A stretch of DNA of 64,000 nt from an uncultured bacterium (lineage in GTDB: Bacteria > Bacillota > Clostridia > Lachnospirales > Lachnospiraceae): positions 1-64,000 of the forward strand of contig CAMXIF010000005.1 of the NCBI GenBank assembly GCA_947243845.1, given 5' to 3'. The translations under genes were made by a program, and so were the position numbers. Below the pieces are notes generated by a model. It was not told the DNA's origin and searched no databases. It saw only the letters and a program-made list of their open reading frames with translations. Below, in pieces: positions 8,497 to 19,569 of this stretch; positions within the stretch are counted from its first letter, which is position 1, and each line of letters begins with the position of its first letter.

Positions 8497-9132
8497 GTGG
8501 ATAAGGTCAGTGAACGGGAACAGTTAATATTTGATATCGCGCAGACAGAGTGGGAGTTGTTTCAACAGGTATACAATACCGGTGGAAGGGCTTCCTGCCA
8601 GGATGATCCGGATACCTTTTTTAAGATGAGGATGAGCCAGTGGATGGTATACTCGGACGAGGTGCTGCTCAGCTACCGGGAGGATTGCGAGAATGCCTGC
8701 CGGGAGGGACGGAATGTTATCTTTGAAAAGTATGGCAGAATGATGGAGAGTACTTTCCCGGAGGAATATGAGGCAATCAGGGAACATCTGCCGGATGTTA
8801 CAGAGAAGCTGGACATCGTGGAGAAGATCGTGAAGATCAATCTGGAATGGGATGCAGAAATGATCAAGGAATATCCCAATCTCCGTAAGCGCGGCAGGGT
8901 TGCCACTACGGCAGAGGATGGTGTGATGGCAGGCTCTTCGATGGAGAGTTATCTGCGGGGAGAACTCTTAACCTATTCCGGAAAGACTTTGGAACTGGTC
9001 TGGAAAGAGACGAAAGATGCCTATGACAGGGGTGAGAGTCTGTTAAAGCAGACCATCGTCAATGAGACACTGTTCTACGGCTACAAGTCTTTAGAGGCGG
9101 CCGAGGCCAGATATGCCGAGGGCAATGAATGA
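8497..9132 (+). CDS. DUF4125-like protein
   Basis: MVYSDEVLLSYREDCENACREGRNVIFEKYGRMMEST pattern; GTG start. Confidence 0.65.
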   Translation: MDKVSEREQLIFDIAQTEWELFQQVYNTGGRASCQDDPDTFFKMRMSQWMVYSDEVLLSYREDCENACREGRNVIFEKYGRMMESTFPEEYEAIREHLPDVTEKLDIVEKIVKINLEWDAEMIKEYPNLRKRGRVATTAEDGVMAGSSMESYLRGELLTYSGKTLELVWKETKDAYDRGESLLKQTIVNETLFYGYKSLEAAEARYAEGNE

Positions 9133-9187
9133 TTGCCGGCAAGAAGAAAGAGCACATCTGTGTATGAGACGGCTGTGCTGTGATATA

Positions 9188-9892
9188 TTAGAAATGCAGG
9201 CGTCTGCGCACTTCGTTGCGCAGGCGTTTTTTAACGAGAATCGTGACCAGGGCAAAGTCGATGATGGTACATACTGTCAGCACCACGGCCGACCAGGTGA
9301 TGTACATGGGCGCAAGGAGCATGTGACGGATCAGAAGTTCCAGGGCCACGCAGAATAGGGGTATCTGAATGAACAGACAGAGTGCTCCGGACAGGATTGT
9401 GAAAGGGAATTTGCGTGCCAGGAGTGTAAAAATCTCCATCAATATGGTGATGAGGGCGACAATGGGAAGCCCCAGCTGCCAGAACCATCTGTTGGAAGGA
9501 GTCAGGTACCCGATCATATACAGATAGACGGCCACGGCTACGCCGTCCGCCAGCAGGGAAATATAGACAGGTGTCTTGCTGTAGTAAACTGCCGGAAAAG
9601 TGAAGACAAACAGGCAGATACAGATACCAATTACTAAAAGAGACCAGAGCGAATTGTTAAATGCCAGCAGGTTTAAGAGCAGACAGGTAACACTGGTGGC
9701 GCTCAGTACGACTGAGAGTAAGATGCCCAGATCTTTCCTCTTTACTACCTCTACCTGGCCCTTTTTGACCGGATAAGGGGAGGGCGGGGTATCCTGACCT
9801 ATGGTTCTTGGATTGATGACGGGGGTGTGGCAAAGGGGGCATTCCCGCAGGGAGGCTTCCAGTTCCACACCGCAGTTTACGCAGTATGACAT
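9188..9892 (-). CDS. Zinc-ribbon membrane protein (DUF6320-like)
   Basis: MSYCVNCGVELEASLRECPLCHTPV followed by multiple TM segments. Confidence 0.7.
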   Translation of the reverse strand: MSYCVNCGVELEASLRECPLCHTPVINPRTIGQDTPPSPYPVKKGQVEVVKRKDLGILLSVVLSATSVTCLLLNLLAFNNSLWSLLVIGICICLFVFTFPAVYYSKTPVYISLLADGVAVAVYLYMIGYLTPSNRWFWQLGLPIVALITILMEIFTLLARKFPFTILSGALCLFIQIPLFCVALELLIRHMLLAPMYITWSAVVLTVCTIIDFALVTILVKKRLRNEVRRRLHF

Positions 9893-9959
9893 GACTGATT
9901 CCTTTCTTATTTTTGAGATTGCTGAGATAGGCAATATCCAAGTCTGCGAAGCGGCTGCA

Positions 9960-11327
9960 TCAGGACAAATCGTGGGTGCGGTTGCTCTCAATCTTGACAT
10001 GGATGCCGTCCTGTACCAGTTTGCGGAAGAAATGCCGCTCCACATCGGCCTCGATAATGCTGCTGGCGAAGTTGATGGTCAGGATATCTTCAAAACTGAT
10101 GATGGCGCAGTTCGTGCGGGAGGAAAAAGGCTGGCCCATATAAATATCGAAGCGTTCGATATAGGGCTTCATATCTTCCGGTACCTGTAAAGCGCCCATA
10201 TTGGTGAGTCCGGCGGAAGAGTTTTTATCCTGCACTCTTGTGTAGAAAGTTTTTACGACCAGATCCTTGATAAAGAGCGGCACCACGCGTATCAAAAGGT
10301 TGTGCTGGGTGGCAGCATTGGTGGTGATATCGCCGCACAGGAATTTATCATTAATATAATAACGCATGAAATTGTGGACTTGTGTCACAATCTCCTCGAA
10401 GCTGTATTCGCCCAGACGGGGATCGATGGAAGGATATACCATGGTGATAAAGTTGCGCAGCGTTTTGGAAGGGAAGAAACGGCGCAGGTTTACCGGCATG
10501 GCGATGCGCACCGGGCGCAGCTTTAAATGAAATTCCTCGTTCTGTTTCAGCAGCAGGGCGTAGAGGAGTACGGCATTTAAATATTCTGTGATGGTGGCGC
10601 CGTATCGTTTGGCGACAGCCATCACTTCCTGTACCGACAGGACGCCGTCTATGATGTTCAGTGTGTAGAAGGGTTCCTTTGTTCCGCGTACACGATAGGT
10701 CTTCTCGGCGGGCCGGGGTGGTTTTACCTTTGCGGTAGCATAACGCATATAAGCGTCTTCCAATTCCCCGGGATTGGGCGCTTCCTCAAGATCCAGAACA
10801 AAACCGGAAGGTGAGATGGTATGTCCCTGCATGCCGAGGTATACGGCTGTCAGCGTCTGCAGCAGACACATACCGCCGGTGCCATCACCGAGACAGTGGT
10901 GTGCTTCCAGGGCAATATGGCGTCCATAATAGTATACCCTAATAAGATAACGATTGTTACCTTTAAAATGCATGGGCATACAGGGATTCTTGATATCTTC
11001 CCTTACATATGGTCCCGGCCTGTTATTGGGCTCCAAATAGCGCCAGAACAAGCCCTTCCTGATGGCCACTTTATAAGTGGGAAAGCGAGGCAGCGTCTTG
11101 TCCAGAGCTTTCTGCAGAAGCGCCGGATCTATCTCTTCCTTTAAAACAACAGACAGACGATAGACTGAGGAGAAGTCCCGCCGCTGTAAAGTGGGATAAA
11201 CAATAGCAGACAGATCCAGCTTGTACCAGACATCTTTTTTGTTTCGAACGGATTGTCTGGCAGATTGCTTATTGAATGGTGAGTTATTTTGGCTATTTTG
11301 TTTATTTGGAAATTTGTTTTGCGTCAT
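9960..11327 (-). CDS. Condensation-domain-like acyltransferase (alcohol acetyltransferase family)
   Basis: EAHHCLGDGTGG = HHXXXDG motif; 455 aa. Confidence 0.7.
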   Translation of the reverse strand: MTQNKFPNKQNSQNNSPFNKQSARQSVRNKKDVWYKLDLSAIVYPTLQRRDFSSVYRLSVVLKEEIDPALLQKALDKTLPRFPTYKVAIRKGLFWRYLEPNNRPGPYVREDIKNPCMPMHFKGNNRYLIRVYYYGRHIALEAHHCLGDGTGGMCLLQTLTAVYLGMQGHTISPSGFVLDLEEAPNPGELEDAYMRYATAKVKPPRPAEKTYRVRGTKEPFYTLNIIDGVLSVQEVMAVAKRYGATITEYLNAVLLYALLLKQNEEFHLKLRPVRIAMPVNLRRFFPSKTLRNFITMVYPSIDPRLGEYSFEEIVTQVHNFMRYYINDKFLCGDITTNAATQHNLLIRVVPLFIKDLVVKTFYTRVQDKNSSAGLTNMGALQVPEDMKPYIERFDIYMGQPFSSRTNCAIISFEDILTINFASSIIEADVERHFFRKLVQDGIHVKIESNRTHDLS

Positions 11328-11524
11328 ACTTTATAATAAGGCTACTTTATAATAAGGCAAGATATAAAAAATAATCCCATTTTCAACAGTAACATTTAAA
11401 GTATAACACATATAAAGATATTTATGGTAAAATGTAAGCAGAATTAATAATATTTTATTTTTTATAATTTTTACCATTTCCGGCAGGATATGCGGTAAAA
11501 TCAGGAAGAAATCACGGAGGAACT

Positions 11525-12442
11525 ATGAGCAGAGCAGATAAGAAGAATGCGAACTTGATGAATCTGATCAAAAGAATGCACGGTGTGGTAGAGAATGTGG
11601 ATATTGAGAAACACCGTCAGTCGCAGGATTATTTTGGGGCGCTTCTTGGCAATAAGAAGGAAGTGATCGTGGAGGATTTAGAGATTGTCATAGAGCCGGA
11701 TGCAGGAAGGATCCTGCATGGAGAGTGGACTTATGTAAACCGAGCACATATGAAAAAATATGTGACCCTCTATTGTCATGGGGGCGGTTACTCTACGGGC
11801 AGCAGTCTCTATGCGAGAACGCTGACCACCAAACTGGCTACATCTACATCCATGGATGTACTCTGTTTTGACTACAGGCTTGCGCCGGAGCACCCGTATC
11901 CCGCAGCTTTGGAGGACGCCATGCAAGTATGGAATTATCTGATGCTTTTGGGTTATGGAGCCAGGGACGTTATTCTGGCGGGGGATTCTGCGGGCGGTAA
12001 CTTAGCGCTCTGTCTGGCTTTGCAGTTAAAGAGGGAGGGGCGTCTGATGCCTCGCGGTCTGGTGTTGATGTCACCGTGGACAGATCTTACGGTTTCCGGA
12101 AAGTCTCATATAACAAAGGCAGATATTGATCCGGTTTTGAATGCGGAGTATCTGGAACGGATGATCGTCAATTATGCAGAAGGACAGGATCTGACGAATC
12201 CTATGATATCACCGCTTTTTGGCGATTATGACGGGTTTCCGCCCACTTATATTCAGGTGGGGAATAATGAGATCTTGCAGGATGATGCGGTCATGCTTTA
12301 TAAAAAGCTATTGAAGGCCAATGTATCTGTCAAACTGGATATGTTCCGCGGTATGTGGCATGTGTTCCAGATGTCCCCATTTAAGACGGCTTATGAGGCT
12401 ATGGACAAGAATGCGGAATTTATTTATGATATCTGCCGGTAA
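11525..12442 (+). CDS. Alpha/beta hydrolase, hormone-sensitive lipase/esterase-like
   Basis: CHGGGYSTG oxyanion motif, GDSAGGNLAL nucleophile motif. Confidence 0.9.
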   Translation: MSRADKKNANLMNLIKRMHGVVENVDIEKHRQSQDYFGALLGNKKEVIVEDLEIVIEPDAGRILHGEWTYVNRAHMKKYVTLYCHGGGYSTGSSLYARTLTTKLATSTSMDVLCFDYRLAPEHPYPAALEDAMQVWNYLMLLGYGARDVILAGDSAGGNLALCLALQLKREGRLMPRGLVLMSPWTDLTVSGKSHITKADIDPVLNAEYLERMIVNYAEGQDLTNPMISPLFGDYDGFPPTYIQVGNNEILQDDAVMLYKKLLKANVSVKLDMFRGMWHVFQMSPFKTAYEAMDKNAEFIYDICR

Positions 12443-12478
12443 GGAAATTCCTTCGGAATATATTTGTTGCATAATTTT

Positions 12479-12510
12479 CCGGAATCGGAAAAGGATTCCG
12501 GCGCTTTTGG
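12479..12510 (+). terminator. Hairpin, possible terminator
   Basis: ccggaatcggaaaaggattccgg followed by cgctttt. Confidence 0.5.
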
Positions 12511-12562
12511 GCGAATAATAGTAGTAGACGGTTGTTTTTTGATAGAGAAGAAAGGCATACCT

Positions 12563-13567
12563 ATGAATATACGGGAAAGTTTGGAACAGTGGGAGAAAGA
12601 GTATCTAAGTCCCTTTGCCATGCTCAGTATGAATTCCAAGGGGAGGCTTAAGGAGGAGGAACAATGCGATATCCGGCCGGTGTTTCAAAGGGACAGGGAT
12701 CGGATCATACATAGTAAGTCGTTTCGGCGTCTGAAGGATAAGACGCAGGTGTTCCTGACGCCGGAGGGGGATCACTACAGAACCCGTCTGACGCATACCC
12801 TGGAAGTCAGCCAGACAGCCAGAACCATAGCAAAGGCTTTGCAGCTGAACGAGGATTTGGTGGAGGCGATCGCCTTAGGCCATGATTTGGGGCATACGCC
12901 CTTTGGACATGCCGGTGAGCGGGCGCTTGACCGGGTATGTCCCTATGGTTTCAAGCATAATGAGCAGAGTGTGCGGACGGTGGACATGCTGGAAAAGGAA
13001 GGAAGGGGCATCAATCTGACGCATGAAGTGCGGGATGGCATTCTGAATCATCAGACTTCCGGGATGCCTGCTACCTTGGAGGGAAAGATTGTCCGGCTGG
13101 CCGATAAGATTGCCTATATTCATCATGACATGGACGATGCGGTACGCGCCGGAATCTTAAAAGAGGCAGATGTGCCCCGGGAAATCGGTTCCTTGATCGG
13201 ATACAGCTGTGGGCAGCGCTTGGATTTCTTTATTCATAATATTGTGACGAACAGCCGGAATAAAAACGATGTCTGCATGTCGCCGGAAGTAGCGAAGGCG
13301 ATGCAGAAGATGCGGGAATTTATGTTCCGGAATGTCTATAAGAATCCCATCGCCAAGAGTGAAGAGGGGAAGGCGGAGAATCTGATCATCACTCTGTATG
13401 AGCACTATCTGGTGCATACGGAGAAACTCCCGAATTTCCTGTTTCAGCTTTTGGATGCGGGAGAACCGTTGGAAAAGATTGTATGTGACTACATCAGTTC
13501 CATGACAGATCGGTTTGCCATCGCGCAGTATCAGAAGATATTTATTCCGAAAACGTGGCATGGCTGA
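12563..13567 (+). CDS. dgt: Deoxyguanosinetriphosphate triphosphohydrolase family protein (HD domain)
   Basis: RDRDRIIHSKSFRRLKDKTQVF...RTRLTHTLEV...GHDLGHTPFGHAGE. Confidence 0.95.
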   Translation: MNIRESLEQWEKEYLSPFAMLSMNSKGRLKEEEQCDIRPVFQRDRDRIIHSKSFRRLKDKTQVFLTPEGDHYRTRLTHTLEVSQTARTIAKALQLNEDLVEAIALGHDLGHTPFGHAGERALDRVCPYGFKHNEQSVRTVDMLEKEGRGINLTHEVRDGILNHQTSGMPATLEGKIVRLADKIAYIHHDMDDAVRAGILKEADVPREIGSLIGYSCGQRLDFFIHNIVTNSRNKNDVCMSPEVAKAMQKMREFMFRNVYKNPIAKSEEGKAENLIITLYEHYLVHTEKLPNFLFQLLDAGEPLEKIVCDYISSMTDRFAIAQYQKIFIPKTWHG

Positions 13568-13594
13568 TGGATATTTATATTAGGAAGGGATAAG

Positions 13595-15367
13595 ATGCGT
13601 TATCCGGAAGAACTGATCGAAGAGATCAGAATGAAAAACGATATCGTGGAAGTAATTTCGGGCTATGTCCGGATGCAGAAGAAGGGAAGCAGCTATTTCG
13701 GGCTGTGCCCGTTTCATAATGAAAAATCACCTTCTTTTTCAGTATCTCCCGGCAAGCAGATGTATTATTGCTTCGGCTGCGGTGCGGGCGGCAATGTGAT
13801 CACTTTTTTGATGGAATATGAGAACGCCACTTTTCAGGAGGCAGTTAAAATGCTGGCTGACCGGGCCGGCGTATCTTTGCCGGAAGTGGAATACTCGGAG
13901 GAGATGCGAAGAAAGGAAGGCCGGCGGGCCAGACTTCTGGAAGTCAATAAGGAGGCGGCCAGATATTACTACTATCTGCTGCGCTCTGACAGAGGGAAGA
14001 TTGGGTACCGCTATCTGGCAGGCCGTGCGCTTTCAGACGAGACCATGAAAAAGTTTGGTTTGGGATACGCGGACGGTGCGGGCTCTGACCTGACAGCTTA
14101 CTTAAAGTCAAAGGGATACGCGGATGACCTGATCACGGAGTCAGGACTTACCGGTTTTGATGAGAAACGGGGTGTTCACGACAAGTTCTGGAACCGGGTC
14201 ATGTTTCCAATTCAGGATGCCAACCATAGGGTCATAGGATTTGGCGGCCGTGTTATGGGTGATGCCAAGCCCAAGTATTTAAATTCGCCGGAGACGGCAA
14301 TCTTTGATAAAAGCCGTAATCTGTACGGATTGAATTTTGCCAGGACTTCCCGGAAGGGCAACTTAATCTTATGTGAGGGTTATATGGATGTGATCGCCAT
14401 GCATCAGGCGGGCTTTACCCAGGCGGTGGCTTCGCTGGGGACTGCTTTTACGGCAGGGCAGGCGTCACTTTTAAAACGCTATGCGGATGAGGTGCTTCTG
14501 GCATATGACAGCGATGGAGCGGGCACTAATGCGGCGCTCCGGGCTATCGGCATACTGAGAGAAGCGGGAATACGAGGGCGTGTCATAGATATGAAACCCT
14601 ATAAGGATCCGGATGAATTTGTCAAGAATCTGGGGGCGGAAGCCTTTCAGGAGAGGATGGATCAGGCTCAGAATAGTTTCTTTTTTGAGCTGAAGATTCT
14701 GGAGCGGGATTATCAGATGGATGATCCGGAGTCCAAGACAGCGTTTCATCGGGAAATCGCCAAGAAGCTGTGCGGTTTCGAGGAAGAGGTGGAACGGGAG
14801 AATTATATAGAATCTGTGGCCAGGCATTATCATATCGGTTATGAGAATCTGCGAAAACTGGTGAGCAGTTATGCAGCCCGTACCGGGTTAGTCAAACCGG
14901 TGGAGAGACCGAAGAGTACGGTTTCTTCCAAGCCAAAACCACAGGATAATATCAAAAAGTCGCAGCGGCTCTTGCTGACCTGGATCGTGGAGGAACCGAA
15001 AGTGTATCCGAAGATAAAGCCTTATATTCGGGCACAGGATTTCACCGAGGAACTTTACAGACAGGTGGCGGACAGGCTGTTTGCAGGACTGGAGCAGGGC
15101 GATTTTAACCCGGCGTCCATTATCAGTGCCTTTGAGGAGGAAGAGGAACAGCGGGCGGTAGCAGAACTGTTCAATACGAAGCTGTCAGAACTTACCACAG
15201 ATCAGGAGCGGGAGAAGGCTTTCCGTGATATCGTGTATGCGGTGAAGAAGAACAGTTTTGATTATTATTCCGCCAGAATGGGTTCGGATATGGAGGCGTT
15301 AAATCAGGTAATTCAGGGTAAAAAAGAACTGGAAGAACTTAGCAAAACGCATATTTCCCTGCAATAA
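13595..15367 (+). CDS. dnaG: DNA primase
   Basis: CPFHNEKSPSFSVSPGKQMYYCFGCGAGGN zinc finger; TOPRIM LCEGYMDVIAMHQAG. Confidence 0.98.
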   Translation: MRYPEELIEEIRMKNDIVEVISGYVRMQKKGSSYFGLCPFHNEKSPSFSVSPGKQMYYCFGCGAGGNVITFLMEYENATFQEAVKMLADRAGVSLPEVEYSEEMRRKEGRRARLLEVNKEAARYYYYLLRSDRGKIGYRYLAGRALSDETMKKFGLGYADGAGSDLTAYLKSKGYADDLITESGLTGFDEKRGVHDKFWNRVMFPIQDANHRVIGFGGRVMGDAKPKYLNSPETAIFDKSRNLYGLNFARTSRKGNLILCEGYMDVIAMHQAGFTQAVASLGTAFTAGQASLLKRYADEVLLAYDSDGAGTNAALRAIGILREAGIRGRVIDMKPYKDPDEFVKNLGAEAFQERMDQAQNSFFFELKILERDYQMDDPESKTAFHREIAKKLCGFEEEVERENYIESVARHYHIGYENLRKLVSSYAARTGLVKPVERPKSTVSSKPKPQDNIKKSQRLLLTWIVEEPKVYPKIKPYIRAQDFTEELYRQVADRLFAGLEQGDFNPASIISAFEEEEEQRAVAELFNTKLSELTTDQEREKAFRDIVYAVKKNSFDYYSARMGSDMEALNQVIQGKKELEELSKTHISLQ

Positions 15368-15429
15368 GGGCAAGATAATCGAAAAAAGGCGTAAGTACAG
15401 AGAGTAACAGCAGTTGAAACATAGGAAGG

Positions 15430-16554
15430 ATGGGCCAATTAATGGACGAGAACGTACAGGCAAAGTTTGAGGAGCGCTTAAAAGAACTCCTGGCTATTGC
15501 AAAGAAGAAAAAGAACATTCTGGAATATCAGGAGATCAATGATTTTTTTGCGGACATGTCTTTGGAGGAAGAGCAGTTCGACAAGATTTTGGAGACGCTG
15601 GAACAGAATAGTGTGGATATCCTGCGCATCACCGAGGATGATGATGTGGACGATGAGGAGATCATTCTGACAGAAGAGGACGATGTGGATGTGGAGAACC
15701 TCGACCTGTCTGTGCCGGATGGTATCAGCATCGAGGATCCGGTCAGAATGTATCTGAAAGAGATTGGTAAGGTGCCGCTTTTAAGTGCAGAGGAAGAGAT
15801 TGAACTGGCCAAGAAGATGGAGATGGGCGATCTGGAATCCAAGCAGCGTCTTGCGGAGGCTAACTTACGTCTGGTGGTCAGCATTGCAAAGCGCTATGTG
15901 GGGCGCGGCATGCTCTTTTTGGACCTGATTCAGGAGGGAAATCTGGGATTGATCAAGGCGGTAGAAAAGTTTGATTACCGCAAGGGATATAAGTTCTCTA
16001 CTTATGCCACATGGTGGATCAGACAGGCTATCACCAGGGCTATTGCCGATCAGGCGCGGACCATCCGCATTCCCGTGCATATGGTGGAGACCATCAACAA
16101 GCTGATTCGCGTGAGCAGACAGCTTTTGCAGGAACTGGGAAGGGAACCTACTCCGGAGGAAATCGCAGAGCAGATGAATATGCCGGTGGAACGGGTGCGT
16201 GAGATTTTGAAGATATCTCAGGAGCCGGTATCTTTGGAGACGCCGATCGGAGAAGAGGAAGACAGTCATTTAGGGGACTTTATTCAGGATGACAATGTAC
16301 CGGTACCCGCGGATGCCGCCGCTTTCACGTTATTAAAGGAACAGCTGGTGGAGGTGCTTGGTACTTTGACGGAGCGGGAACAGAAGGTGTTAAGGCTGCG
16401 GTTCGGGTTGGATGATGGACGGGCACGGACGCTTGAGGAAGTGGGTAAGGAGTTTAATGTGACCCGTGAAAGGATCAGGCAGATTGAGGCTAAGGCGCTC
16501 CGGAAGCTGCGTCATCCCAGCAGAAGCCGTAAATTAAAGGATTATCTGGACTGA
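15430..16554 (+). CDS. rpoD: RNA polymerase primary sigma factor RpoD/SigA
   Basis: [79 protein letters not shown]. Start may be the internal ATG at MDENVQ. Confidence 0.98.
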   Translation: MGQLMDENVQAKFEERLKELLAIAKKKKNILEYQEINDFFADMSLEEEQFDKILETLEQNSVDILRITEDDDVDDEEIILTEEDDVDVENLDLSVPDGISIEDPVRMYLKEIGKVPLLSAEEEIELAKKMEMGDLESKQRLAEANLRLVVSIAKRYVGRGMLFLDLIQEGNLGLIKAVEKFDYRKGYKFSTYATWWIRQAITRAIADQARTIRIPVHMVETINKLIRVSRQLLQELGREPTPEEIAEQMNMPVERVREILKISQEPVSLETPIGEEEDSHLGDFIQDDNVPVPADAAAFTLLKEQLVEVLGTLTEREQKVLRLRFGLDDGRARTLEEVGKEFNVTRERIRQIEAKALRKLRHPSRSRKLKDYLD

Positions 16555-17300
16555 TGCGGTCGAAGAGATTGCAGACAGTGGCTGATATGGTGACCTGGGG
16601 AAATCGTGTCTGCGATGTGGGATGTGATCATGGATATGTTTCCATTTATCTGGTAAAGCAGGGCATCAGTCCAGGCGTTCTGGCCATGGATGTGCGAAAA
16701 GGGCCCCTTGGCGCAGCCAGGGAACATGTGGCGGAGCAGGATTTAGCAGACCGGATTGAGACAAGATTATCGGATGGTTTACATAACTATAATTCAGGAG
16801 AGGCACAGACTCTGGTCTGCGCCGGTATGGGCGGCAGACTGATGCGGCGGATTCTGGAGGAGGAGAAAGACAAGACAGATTCCTTCCGGGAATTGATATT
16901 GCAGCCCCAGTCTGAAATAGAAGAGTTCCGGCGGTTTTTGCGGGAGAATGCCTATCTGATTCAGGATGAGGAGATTCTGGAGGAAGACGGGAAATTTTAT
17001 CAGGTGATGCGGGCAGTAAACGGCAGGAGCGAAGAGGTTCTAAGGATCAGATGGAAGGCGGGGCAGCAGGAGCTGCCAGAAAAAGAGTTATGTAAACTTG
17101 AAGATCGCTATGGCCCTGTGAACTTAAATAAAAAAACAGATGTTTTTAAATCTTACCTGTCACGGGAGGAGCGGATTTACAGTGAGATTCTTGAGAATCT
17201 GCGCACAAACGGGCTGGCGGATGAGAAGAGAAAACTTAGGTTTGCGCAGATAGAAGCATTACTGCGGGATTGTCAGAAAGTGTTGGCATTATTATCATAA
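16554..17300 (+). CDS. trmK: tRNA (adenine-N1)-methyltransferase TrmK family
   Basis: VCDVGCDHGYVSIYLV SAM motif; position immediately after rpoD. Confidence 0.9.
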   Translation: MRSKRLQTVADMVTWGNRVCDVGCDHGYVSIYLVKQGISPGVLAMDVRKGPLGAAREHVAEQDLADRIETRLSDGLHNYNSGEAQTLVCAGMGGRLMRRILEEEKDKTDSFRELILQPQSEIEEFRRFLRENAYLIQDEEILEEDGKFYQVMRAVNGRSEEVLRIRWKAGQQELPEKELCKLEDRYGPVNLNKKTDVFKSYLSREERIYSEILENLRTNGLADEKRKLRFAQIEALLRDCQKVLALLS

Positions 17301-17330
17301 TACTATTAATTCCATGAATGGAAGGAGGAC

Positions 17331-18992
17331 TTGCCTATGGTTACTATCAAAATCAATGGAAAAGAGAGGCTTTATGAGGATGGCATCAAGTATGAGATCA
17401 TAGCGGAGGAGCATCAGAATGAGTATGTGAGTCAGATTGCCTTAGTGACGGTGAATGGCAAGATCCGGGAATTGATGAAACGCGTTGACAGGGATTGTGA
17501 ATTGGAGTTTATTACCTGTTCGGATCAGATTGGTCATAAGACATACGTAAGGACAGCGATCATGTTGATGCTGAAGGCAATCAAAGATGTGGCAGGTATG
17601 GAGGCGGCCGCCAATGTGAAGGTGGAGTTTGCTATTGGTGCAGGATATTATTGTGCATTCCGCAACGGTCTGTATCTGGATGAAAAGACCATTGAGAGAG
17701 TGAAGGAACGTATGGGTGAGTTGGTGGATATGGATCTTTTGGTGACCAAGAAAGCTTATCCGGCAGACGAAGCAGTGGCGCTTTTCAAAGAAAACGGTAT
17801 GATGGATAAGGTATCTTTATTCCGTTACCGCCGAAGCTCCAACATCAATGTTTATTGTATGGGTGATTATTATGATTATTTTTATGGTTATATGATGCCC
17901 AGCACCGGTTATATCAAAAACTTTGATCTCTTTGCCTATGAGGACGGCATCATCCTGCTTTTGCCGGAAAAGGAAGATCCGGAGACCCTGCCGGAGTTCG
18001 TGCCCAGGAAGAAACTGTTCCAGACACTGATGACTACAGGAGAGTGGGGTAAGGATATAGGGATTGATACGGTGGGAGATTTGAACGACCAGATCTGCCA
18101 GGGCAGTATCTCCGAAATGATTCATGTGCAGGAAGCTTTGCAGGAAAGGCGTATCAGTGAGATCGCCAGGGATATTGCAAGACGGGAGGGCGTGAAGTTT
18201 GTAATGATAGCCGGGCCTTCCTCATCGGGCAAGACTACCTTTTCCCACAGATTATCTGTTCAGCTGCGCACATATGGTTTAAGGCCGCATCCGATCGGGC
18301 TGGACAACTATTATCTGGATCATGATAAGACGCCTTTGGATGATGCGGGCAATCCGGATTTTGAGTGTCTGGAAGCCTTGGATGTAGAGCAGTTTAATAA
18401 AGATATGACAGATCTTCTCGCGGGTAAGGCGGTGCAGCTGCCGACTTTCAATTTTAAGACGGGCAAGAGAGAATACGGCGGCAAGGAGACGGTTCTTGGC
18501 AAGGGAGATATTCTTGTGATTGAGGGGATACACGGGCTCAACGAGAAAATGTCCTATTCCCTGCCGGCAGAAAGTAAATATAAGATATATATCAGTGCGC
18601 TGACTACGCTGAATGTGGATGAGCACAACAGGATTCCTACTACGGATAACAGACTGCTGCGCCGGATGGTGCGGGATGCCAGGACAAGAGGCACCTCGGC
18701 ACAGAGGACAATCGCCATGTGGTCATCAGTCAGACGGGGTGAAGAAAAATACATATTCCCCTTCCAGGAAGAGGCGGATGCCATGTTCAATTCGGCGATG
18801 CTTTATGAACTGGCTGTACTCAAACAGTATGCGGAACCCCTGCTTTTTAGTATAAAGAAAGGGGAACCGGGGTATTATGAGGCCAAGAGGCTCTTAAAGT
18901 TCCTTGAATATTTCCTGGGTGTCAGCAGTGAGGAACTGCCTAAAAATTCCCTTTGCAGGGAGTTCGTGGGCGGAAGCTGTTTTGATGTATAG
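17331..18992 (+). CDS. Nucleoside (uridine-like) kinase with N-terminal TGS/ThrRS-like region
   Basis: Walker A IAGPSSSGKTTFSHRL; uridine-kinase-like HPIGLDNYYLDHDKTPLDDAGNPDFECLEALD. Confidence 0.9.
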   Translation: MPMVTIKINGKERLYEDGIKYEIIAEEHQNEYVSQIALVTVNGKIRELMKRVDRDCELEFITCSDQIGHKTYVRTAIMLMLKAIKDVAGMEAAANVKVEFAIGAGYYCAFRNGLYLDEKTIERVKERMGELVDMDLLVTKKAYPADEAVALFKENGMMDKVSLFRYRRSSNINVYCMGDYYDYFYGYMMPSTGYIKNFDLFAYEDGIILLLPEKEDPETLPEFVPRKKLFQTLMTTGEWGKDIGIDTVGDLNDQICQGSISEMIHVQEALQERRISEIARDIARREGVKFVMIAGPSSSGKTTFSHRLSVQLRTYGLRPHPIGLDNYYLDHDKTPLDDAGNPDFECLEALDVEQFNKDMTDLLAGKAVQLPTFNFKTGKREYGGKETVLGKGDILVIEGIHGLNEKMSYSLPAESKYKIYISALTTLNVDEHNRIPTTDNRLLRRMVRDARTRGTSAQRTIAMWSSVRRGEEKYIFPFQEEADAMFNSAMLYELAVLKQYAEPLLFSIKKGEPGYYEAKRLLKFLEYFLGVSSEELPKNSLCREFVGGSCFDV

Positions 18993-19005
18993 GGCGAAGC
19001 CCGTG

Positions 19006-19034
19006 AACTCAGAAAGACGTAGGTTTTCTGAGCT
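19006..19034 (+). terminator. Hairpin downstream of nucleoside kinase (no U-tract)
   Basis: ctcagaaa...tttctgag. Confidence 0.4.
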
Positions 19035-19063
19035 GCACTGGGGTTATGATAAGGTTATGATAA

Positions 19064-19476
19064 GTAAGTAGAACAAATGATCGCGGCTGCACAGACGAAA
19101 GGGTGCAGGTGAGGAAAGTCCGGGCTTCACAGGGCAGGATGCCGGATAACGTCCGGTGGAGGCGACTCCAAGGCTAGTGCAACAGAAAAGAAACAGCCCC
19201 ACAGTTTTGCGCAGGCAATGCTGTGGTGAGGCCGCGAAGCGGTCTCGGGACTTCCACATTGGTGGAAGTTCACGGTTATGGTGGAATGGCAGTGTAAGAG
19301 ACTACCGCTGTCCCGGTAACGGGACAGGCTGTGTAAACCCCATCCGAAGCAAGACCAAATAGAAAGCGATAGGCCGGCCCGGCCTGCTTTCAGGTAGGTC
19401 GCTTGAGGTCTTTGGCAACAAAGATCCTAGATAGATGATCATTCGCGACATAACCCGGCTTATCGTTCTGCTTATT
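19064..19476 (+). ncRNA. rnpB: RNase P RNA (bacterial class A)
   Basis: gcaggtgaggaaagtccgggcttc core, aaccccatccgaagcaagaccaaatag and cataacccggcttatcg; aagtagaac/gttctgctt pairs as P1. Ends approximate. Confidence 0.95.
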
Positions 19477-19505
19477 TACAGACAGATACAGAAAGTAGAA
19501 AGCGC

Positions 19506-19569
19506 AGGGCACAGGAAGCAGGAATTTCTTCTTCTGAAAGGAGGAGAAAGCGTATGTTTCCTGTGCTCT
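19506..19569 (+). promoter_or_regulatory. Two-tier RNA hairpin sequestering a Shine-Dalgarno
   Basis: Outer stem agggcacaggaa/ttcctgtgctct; inner stem tttcttcttc/ggaggagaaa covers aaaggagg. Confidence 0.5.

Noticed and set aside
12464-12562. N-terminal extension of the dGTPase ORF
   Set aside because: The region contains a terminator-like hairpin and the conserved protein starts at MNIRESLEQWEKEYLS (12563).
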